From NCBI GenBank assembly GCA_047635955.1, contig JBLIGW010000035.1, positions 1 to 10,500 of the forward strand: DNA of 10,500 nt. Direction: 5' to 3'. Both the position numbers and the translations under genes were made by a program. A model generated the notes under the pieces. The model was not told the DNA's origin and made no database searches. It was given only the letters and a program-made list of their open reading frames with translations. Below are positions 7,119 to 10,500 of this stretch, piece after piece. Each line of letters opens with the position of its first letter. Within the stretch, counting starts at the first letter, position 1. Source of the stretch: WFTC01 sp047635955. GTDB taxonomy: Bacteria; Patescibacteriota; Gracilibacteria; UBA1369; 2-02-FULL-48-14.

Positions 7119-7497
7119 AGAGATCTCACGGGAAATCTTTAAAGAGGTGCTAGAAGGAGTGTCCACTCATTTGCCTGAGGCCACTCATAAAGATGTAGAG
7201 CTCTTGCTAACCAATAATGATGAGATTCAAAAGCTGAATAAAGAATACCGAAATTTAGACAAAGCCACGGATGTACTGTCTTTTGGCTACGAGGATCCTG
7301 AGCATCTAGGCCAGGTGGTGATTTCAGTTGAGCGTGCCGAAGAGCAAGCTGAAGGAATTGGGAACACTCTTGAGGAGGAGTTGAAGTTTCTGTTCTGCCA
7401 TGGAGTTCTTCACAATTTAGGATACGATCATGAAACTCCCAAGGAGGAAAAAGAGATGCTTAAAAAGACCTACATGGTCTTGGGGCGGAAAGCTTGA
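7087..7497 (+). CDS. ybeY: Endoribonuclease YbeY (rRNA maturation factor)
   Basis: This is a 136-residue UPF0054/YbeY protein, close to the family's usual length. The zinc site is intact: HGVLHNLGYDH (105-115) gives H105, H109 and H115 of the HxxxHxxxxxH signature. LNKEYRNLDKATDVLSF (50-66) and GQVVIS (75-80) are the other conserved blocks. YbeY is a cytoplasmic metal-dependent RNase involved in 16S rRNA 3'-end maturation and ribosome quality control. The start at ATG 7087 gives the family's normal N-terminal strand (MQLIFLNQS). It therefore overlaps the upstream hydrolase gene by 32 bases, so translation is probably coupled; no separate promoter or Shine-Dalgarno is seen. Confidence 0.95.
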   Translation: MQLIFLNQSNKEISREIFKEVLEGVSTHLPEATHKDVELLLTNNDEIQKLNKEYRNLDKATDVLSFGYEDPEHLGQVVISVERAEEQAEGIGNTLEEELKFLFCHGVLHNLGYDHETPKEEKEMLKKTYMVLGRKA

Positions 7498-7510
7498 CTT
7501 AGTAAGCTTT
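7489..7510. repeat. Inverted repeat after ybeY
   Basis: AAAGCTT and AAGCTTT form a 7-bp stem with an 8-base loop, starting in the last codons of ybeY. There is no T run after it, so it is not a convincing intrinsic terminator; it may slow transcription or protect the mRNA end. Confidence 0.3.
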
Positions 7511-7516
7511 AAATGG

Positions 7517-7532
7517 TTTAGTTTGAACTAAA
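7517..7532. promoter_or_regulatory. 16-bp palindrome upstream of the SET gene, candidate operator
   Basis: TTTAGTT-TG-AACTAAA has perfect 7-bp arms with a 2-base centre. It ends 9 bases before the -10 box at 7542 and covers the expected -35 region, a standard place for a repressor or activator. As RNA it would have an impossible 2-base loop (4 if the last pair opens), so a DNA-binding site is more likely than a hairpin. Confidence 0.45.
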
Positions 7533-7541
7533 AATTACATT

Positions 7542-7547
7542 TATAAT
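7542..7547 (+). promoter_or_regulatory. -10 box of a leaderless promoter for the SET gene
   Basis: A perfect TATAAT overlaps the upstream in-frame ATG at 7546. Seven bases after it is the ATG at 7555, where transcription should begin. The -35 is weak (TTAGTT at 7518-7523, 18-base spacer) and lies in the palindrome. Confidence 0.55.
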
Positions 7548-7554
7548 GAAGTAC

Positions 7555-8139
7555 ATGTCTGATCATTCCGAGGAAAAAACAGAAGAGAATGACAATCTGG
7601 ATGAAAATCCAATTCTTATAACACTTGAATTGAAAGAGAGCGCGAAGGGAAAGGGTGTTTTTGCAGTTGTTGATTTTGAAGTAGGGGACATTGTAATGAA
7701 TGACCCAATAGTGAGGGAACTAACTGAAAACAGTCAACATGCTGCACAAATTGAAGCTAACCGATTTGTGCAGCATGGAGGTCTGATACCAAACGTTAAC
7801 CATTCATGTTCACCAAACTGTGGAATTATAATTAACCCAGAGACAGGAGCTCATGGTTTTGTTGCAGTACGGCCAATTAAACCCGGTGATGAATTAACTT
7901 TTGATTATTCAACGAGAAATCTTGAGATTTCTTATTTTGATAGTGAGTGTCTTTGTGACTCTGACAACTGTAGAGCTACATTAAAAGGGTGGAAAGACTT
8001 ATCACAAGAAGAAAAGGACGCCATACTAGCAAGTAACGTTCTTGTCGCCCCTTATCTGCTTGAAAGAGATAGAGTGCATACAGAGCTAGTTAAAGTTTTA
8101 GCAGAGTTTCCTATGAAACAAACTTCTGAAGAAGAATAG
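7555..8139 (+). CDS. SET-domain protein methyltransferase
   Basis: This 194-residue protein starts at ATG 7555. The ATG at 7546 (three residues earlier) lies inside the -10 box. After an acidic N-terminal tail (1-18), residues about 20-120 form a SET domain: AKGKGVFA (30-37), NHSCSPNC (82-89) and ELTFDY (113-118), the SAM- and lysine-binding knot with the catalytic Tyr118. CLCDSDNC (132-139) is a post-SET-like CxCx4C that, with a cysteine of NHSCSPNC, can bind zinc. A helical tail (150-194) follows. SET proteins transfer methyl groups from SAM to protein lysines; bacterial substrates are mostly unknown, so the target here is open (host protein, ribosomal protein or other). Its last 29 bases overlap the tail of the convergent nicotianamine-synthase-like gene. 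Confidence 0.85.
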   Translation: MSDHSEEKTEENDNLDENPILITLELKESAKGKGVFAVVDFEVGDIVMNDPIVRELTENSQHAAQIEANRFVQHGGLIPNVNHSCSPNCGIIINPETGAHGFVAVRPIKPGDELTFDYSTRNLEISYFDSECLCDSDNCRATLKGWKDLSQEEKDAILASNVLVAPYLLERDRVHTELVKVLAEFPMKQTSEEE

Positions 8140-8947
8140 TCTTATAACTAAAGAACTGGTTTGTAATGGTTTCGTTTACGATTATTAGTCGAGAATTGAG
8201 ATTGGTAAGCGGGTCAGTATAGAAAATTGATCCTAGTAGTTGAGGTGTTCGCACAAGGATTTGTACATGGTCAGGTGCTGTTTCTACGATCCTGTCGAGG
8301 ATCTTCTTTTTAGATGGGACAAAGTTGGCAATGTGAACAACGTCTACTTCTGTGAAATCAAATTGATAGCCCGCAAGGCTTTGTAGCTCAATTTTTTCTA
8401 AATTTTGAGATTCCAACATCTTACCTGACATGTAAATGGCTTCACGGCTTTCATCTAAACCAATAATTTCAGTGTGTTCTATATTTTCATTGAGATAGAG
8501 TATGGTTTCGGGATAAGGCCCACAACCAACCATAACAAGTCGTTTACATTTTTTAGTATCAATTAATTTCAGCTCTTCATTCACATGATTGTATGACTGT
8601 TGCATGTAGTCTCCATTGATAAGGTCAAAAATCCCAATGTTTGTAGAACTAGCCATCTTAGTCATGATTGAGATTGACTTTGCAGATTCGAGAGCACGTG
8701 TGTAGTACTGCTCATGCGATAAGAAAAAAGACTTATGTTCCTGGAAAAATTCAGTATGGCAAAAGGCTTCAGCTACTTTCTCATTATCAAAAGCTGATCG
8801 AAAGCTCCACAGGTTAGACATTATTTCAAAATATTCCGCTTCACTATGGGTGTAGTCACATTCTTCAAGTAGAGTTTTGAAGTGTTCAAATTGCTCAATG
8901 AGCTGGGTTAATTCAGCACTATCTTTTTGTGATAAGTAGCTAGACAT
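8111..8947 (-). CDS. Nicotianamine-synthase-like SAM-dependent enzyme
   Basis: This is a 278-residue cytoplasmic protein. A helical N-terminal region (1-130) precedes a Rossmann-type SAM-binding domain with LVMVGCGPYPETILYLN (137-153) and an acidic end of strand 2 (IIGLDES, 161-167). VDVVHIANFVPSKKKILDRI (201-220) and VQILVRTP (228-235) follow. The GxGPxP-type motif, the DVVxxANFV segment and the two-part layout resemble nicotianamine synthases and the bacterial metallophore enzyme CntL, which transfer the aminobutanoyl group of SAM rather than a methyl group. An ordinary methyltransferase remains possible. The start is set at ATG 8945-8947: TATATA lies five bases before it, and the in-frame ATG at 9013 adds 22 unlikely residues running through the promoter. 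No CntM- or transporter-like partner is visible. The gene is convergent with the SET gene, overlapping by 29 bases. Confidence 0.65.
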   Translation of the reverse strand: MSSYLSQKDSAELTQLIEQFEHFKTLLEECDYTHSEAEYFEIMSNLWSFRSAFDNEKVAEAFCHTEFFQEHKSFFLSHEQYYTRALESAKSISIMTKMASSTNIGIFDLINGDYMQQSYNHVNEELKLIDTKKCKRLVMVGCGPYPETILYLNENIEHTEIIGLDESREAIYMSGKMLESQNLEKIELQSLAGYQFDFTEVDVVHIANFVPSKKKILDRIVETAPDHVQILVRTPQLLGSIFYTDPLTNLNSRLIIVNETITNQFFSYKTILLQKFVS

Positions 8948-8952
8948 TTTTA

Positions 8953-8958
8953 TATATA
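8953..8958 (-). promoter_or_regulatory. -10 box of the nicotianamine-synthase-like gene
   Basis: TATATA on the minus strand, five bases before the ATG at 8947, fits the near-leaderless layout. The -35 is poor (TTTCGC, 8981-8976). Being in a TA repeat, it could be chance. Confidence 0.35.
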
Positions 8959-9019
8959 TTGAAGAATTCAGTAAAGCGAAAGTAGAGTAAGGCCTATATA
9001 CTTCAAAAATCAAGTCATA

Positions 9020-9025
9020 TAGAAT
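9020..9025 (+). promoter_or_regulatory. -10 box of a leaderless promoter for the HD hydrolase gene
   Basis: TAGAAT (five of six consensus bases) lies six bases before the ATG at 9032. No clear -35 is present. The spacing is the same as at 1472 and 6132. Confidence 0.5.
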
Positions 9026-9031
9026 GCAGAC

Positions 9032-9616
9032 ATGGGAACATTACAAGAAGCGGTAGAGATCGCAACCAAGCATCACGAAGGGCAAGTAAGGAAGAATGGG
9101 GAGCCATATATCTCTCATCCATTAAGGGTTTTATCTATTCTACTCGATTTGGAATTAGACGAGGAAGCACTTATCGCAGCGGTCTTACACGATATTTGTG
9201 CTGAGACTGATTTCAAAAATTCAGACGTGTTTCAAACCTTTGGACCTCGAGTGGGATACATTGTGAATGCACTGTCTAAGAACAAGAAACCAACCTTTCT
9301 AGAAAACAAGGAGGATAATGATGACTACAATCACCGGTTTCTGCTTTATATGAACCGTTTTTATAGCGGGATTCAAAATGAACCATTTATTCTCTTTGTG
9401 AAGATGGGGGATCAGCTAGATAATTTAAAAACCTTGGATGTTTTTGATGAGGATAAACAAGTGAGAAAATTGAATGAGATTACGGAATACTTTATGCCCA
9501 TGTATGAAAGAGCCGCTGAACTGCTCGAACCAGAACTTGAGGAGAAGTATCAAATCCTTAAGCGGAAACTAGAAATCTTAATGGCGCTCAACAAAGAACG
9601 ATTGAATCTTGTTTAA
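9032..9616 (+). CDS. Stand-alone RelA/SpoT-type HD hydrolase
   Basis: This is a 194-residue soluble protein made of one HD domain like the (p)ppGpp hydrolase part of RelA/SpoT and small alarmone hydrolases. GEPYISHPLRV (23-33) gives the first metal His29, AAVLHDICAET (49-59) the HD pair His53-Asp54, and FVKMGDQLDNLKTL (122-135) the final metal Asp127. There is no synthetase, TGS or ACT domain, so it would only degrade alarmones or related nucleotides. Oddity: canonical hydrolases read HDxxEDT after the HD pair, with both acidic residues used in catalysis, while this reads HDICAET. Ala replaces the Glu and Glu replaces the Asp, so activity or substrate may differ. It has a leaderless promoter and ends five bases from the convergent gene. 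Confidence 0.8.
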   Translation: MGTLQEAVEIATKHHEGQVRKNGEPYISHPLRVLSILLDLELDEEALIAAVLHDICAETDFKNSDVFQTFGPRVGYIVNALSKNKKPTFLENKEDNDDYNHRFLLYMNRFYSGIQNEPFILFVKMGDQLDNLKTLDVFDEDKQVRKLNEITEYFMPMYERAAELLEPELEEKYQILKRKLEILMALNKERLNLV

Positions 9617-9621
9617 GGGGT

Positions 9622-10227
9622 CTAAGCCTGGATGAGCACACCTTTAGGAGTCTGTTTGTGAAAGCTATAAAGTACTCTTTGTGCGGTTAATAAATTTTGC
9701 CCTAATAGGTCTGGTCCATGTGTCCAAGGTACTTTTGTTCGGACTTGGTTTAGTGCAACTGCAGCCATAGAATAACCAATTTGTGCTTGTGTAAGGCAGT
9801 ACGTTAAGGCTTCAGTATCGGACATTACTCGTCTAATGTGTCTGCCTCCCCATTGAGAGGCATATTGTAATCCACGGTCTCCTAATGCAGTCGAATATAG
9901 GGCTCGTAAAGCAGGTCGAGGTTCGTTATCTGCACGTGCACGTAATTTCACCAGAGAGTCGGTTTCTTCAGTCTCTGTAGTTTTCGCAATTCTTCCAGCA
10001 GCTTCAGCAATTGTATGTAGCAGGTCAACACTTCTTGCTCCAATAATTCCCATATCAAGAAGACGCTGTGCAATAAGTGCTTTAAATTGTTGAGTAGGGT
10101 CTGGGTGGGCTCCCCTTTGAGCCATGATCTGAAGCATCATTTCGTTATTCAGCATCCCATTGGGGAGAAATAGATGCTTGTCACCTGCAAGAAGCTGGGA
10201 GTCAGATTGTAGTTTATCAATGCTCAT
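9622..10227 (-). CDS. Hypothetical helical protein, 201 residues
   Basis: I do not recognise this protein. It is soluble, mostly helical and has no signal peptide or clear membrane segment. The middle (residues 65-135) is rich in Ala, Arg and acidic residues, with the stretch KLRARADNEPRPALRALYS (94-112) and QWGGRHIRRVMSD (125-137). The C-terminal part contains aromatic residues and PWTHGPDLLGQNLL (167-180). There is one cysteine (144). No enzyme motif is seen. The start at 10227 is the first Met of the frame, and the upstream region has a plausible promoter (TAAGAT at 10259-10254, TTGAGT -35 18 bases upstream). It is convergent with the HD hydrolase gene with a five-base gap and no terminator between. 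Confidence 0.65.
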   Translation of the reverse strand: MSIDKLQSDSQLLAGDKHLFLPNGMLNNEMMLQIMAQRGAHPDPTQQFKALIAQRLLDMGIIGARSVDLLHTIAEAAGRIAKTTETEETDSLVKLRARADNEPRPALRALYSTALGDRGLQYASQWGGRHIRRVMSDTEALTYCLTQAQIGYSMAAVALNQVRTKVPWTHGPDLLGQNLLTAQRVLYSFHKQTPKGVLIQA

Positions 10228-10235
10228 AAATTTAA

Positions 10236-10253
10236 AAAGAGGTTTAAGACCTC
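10236..10253 (-). repeat. Palindrome with T run before the 201-residue gene
   Basis: GAGGT-TTAAG-ACCTC (10239-10253) forms a 5-bp stem, followed on the minus strand by TTTTT. It could be a weak terminator or attenuator in the leader of the gene starting at 10227, or an operator next to the -10 box. The stem is short, so this is tentative. Confidence 0.35.
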
Positions 10254-10283
10254 ATCTTAGGCGAAAGGTGGGTCGAGACTCAA
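10254..10283 (-). promoter_or_regulatory. Candidate promoter of the 201-residue gene
   Basis: On the minus strand TTGAGT (10283-10278), an 18-base spacer and TAAGAT (10259-10254), four of six matches in each box. The predicted leader of about 20 bases contains the palindrome at 10239-10253. Confidence 0.35.
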
Positions 10284-10480
10284 TGTAAAAGTAAACTACC
10301 CCCGCGACTCTCGGTCCTAATCATTATCACAAAGCCGCCTACCACGAGGGTAGCCGTCTTTCTGAAAATTGGTAACCAAGCGCGGAATGGTTACTTTCTA
10401 ATTACGATGACTGCAACCCTGAAAAGAGGCATGAGGGGGAACCGTTGGTTTACTGAGTTAGAGTCCACTGATAGAGTGGT
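10260..10480. ncRNA. Gene-free region with several hairpins, possible structured RNA
   Basis: No credible protein gene lies between 10228 and the window end. The region can form a 12-position stem (10270-10281 with 10306-10317; one C/C mismatch, two G-U type pairs). It can also form CTACC/GGTAG (10339-10343 with 10349-10353), GTAACC/GGTTAC (10372-10377 with 10389-10394, 11-base loop) and CAACCCT with AGGG and GTTG (10414-10420 with 10434-10447, bulged). CCACT/AGTGG (10465-10469 with 10475-10479) is the last. GGTGG (10267-10271) could pair alternatively with CTACC (10296-10300). I found none of the signatures of tmRNA, RNase P RNA, SRP RNA, tRNA or the common riboswitches I know. The strand is undecided; a plus-strand RNA could lead the possible start at 10487. 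Confidence 0.35.
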
Positions 10481-10486
10481 TTCATC

Positions 10487-10500
10487 ATGAATAAACAGAT
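10487..10500 (+). other. Possible start of a gene running off the right edge
   Basis: An ATG at 10487 begins an open frame (MNKQ) that leaves the window. Too little is visible to support a call; it would make the preceding hairpin region its 5' leader. Confidence 0.2.

Noticed and set aside
8948..9013. Upstream in-frame ATG at 9013 as start of the nicotianamine-synthase-like gene
   Set aside because: The extra 22 residues run through the TATATA box and the divergent intergenic gap; the ATG at 8947 fits the local promoter layout.
10465..10479. TetR-type tet operator
   Set aside because: CTGATAGAG partly resembles one tetO half, but the full site is not present and no TetR gene is in the window.
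10260..10500. tmRNA, RNase P RNA, SRP RNA, 23S rRNA fragment or group I intron
   Set aside because: I looked for the conserved cores on both strands (T-arm and tag frame, GAGGAAAGTCC, the SRP tetraloop region, intron P7) and found only short chance resemblances such as GAGACTCA.
1..10500. CRISPR array, insertion sequence or prophage
   Set aside because: No direct repeat series, transposase, integrase or terminal inverted repeats were seen; genes look like ordinary chromosomal content.
1..10500. Alternative genetic code with TGA as a sense codon
   Set aside because: Genes such as ybeY and the first gene end at TGA at the expected family length or just before the next gene, so TGA acts as stop.

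Overview
This window carries eleven protein-coding genes, packed tightly on both strands, followed by one unexplained non-coding stretch at the right end. TGA is used as an ordinary stop. The sequence is AT-rich. No start codon has a convincing Shine-Dalgarno sequence. Four or five genes instead have a -10 box about 5-7 bases before the ATG, so their mRNAs should begin at or next to the start codon (leaderless). Compact spacing, overlapping gene ends, several unrecognised proteins and this promoter style suggest a small-genome, poorly sampled bacterium, perhaps Patescibacteria/CPR. That placement is inference; no rRNA or other phylogenetic marker was read here.

Left part (1-4550): an unrecognised protein gene open to the left edge; a 61-residue small protein with its own leaderless promoter; and on the minus strand a two-gene unit. 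The unit comprises a large fusion of a MurL-type UDP-MurNAc-L-Ala-L-Glu epimerase with a MurD-type ligase, then an ArsC-family reductase. The fusion would build the D-glutamate position of the peptidoglycan stem by the L-Glu addition-then-epimerisation route.

Middle (4500-7500): a two-helix potassium-channel-like protein diverges from the Mur fusion and ends at a bidirectional terminator shared with a convergent, membrane-anchored helix-turn-helix protein. That regulator diverges from a membrane-anchored GH18-like glycoside hydrolase gene, which overlaps ybeY. The regulator's promoter has an inverted repeat exactly in its -35/-10 spacer, a good candidate for autoregulation and possibly for control of the hydrolase.

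Right part (7500-10500): a SET-domain lysine methyltransferase gene behind a 16-bp palindrome, tail-to-tail with a nicotianamine-synthase-like SAM-dependent enzyme; a stand-alone RelA/SpoT-type HD hydrolase with an altered catalytic motif; an unrecognised helical protein; and about 270 bases without a gene that can form several hairpins and may encode or include a structured RNA.

The most notable points are the MurL-MurD fusion, the repeated leaderless promoter geometry, the membrane-tethered regulator with its operator, the nicotianamine-synthase-like gene beside a SET gene, and the structured right-end region.
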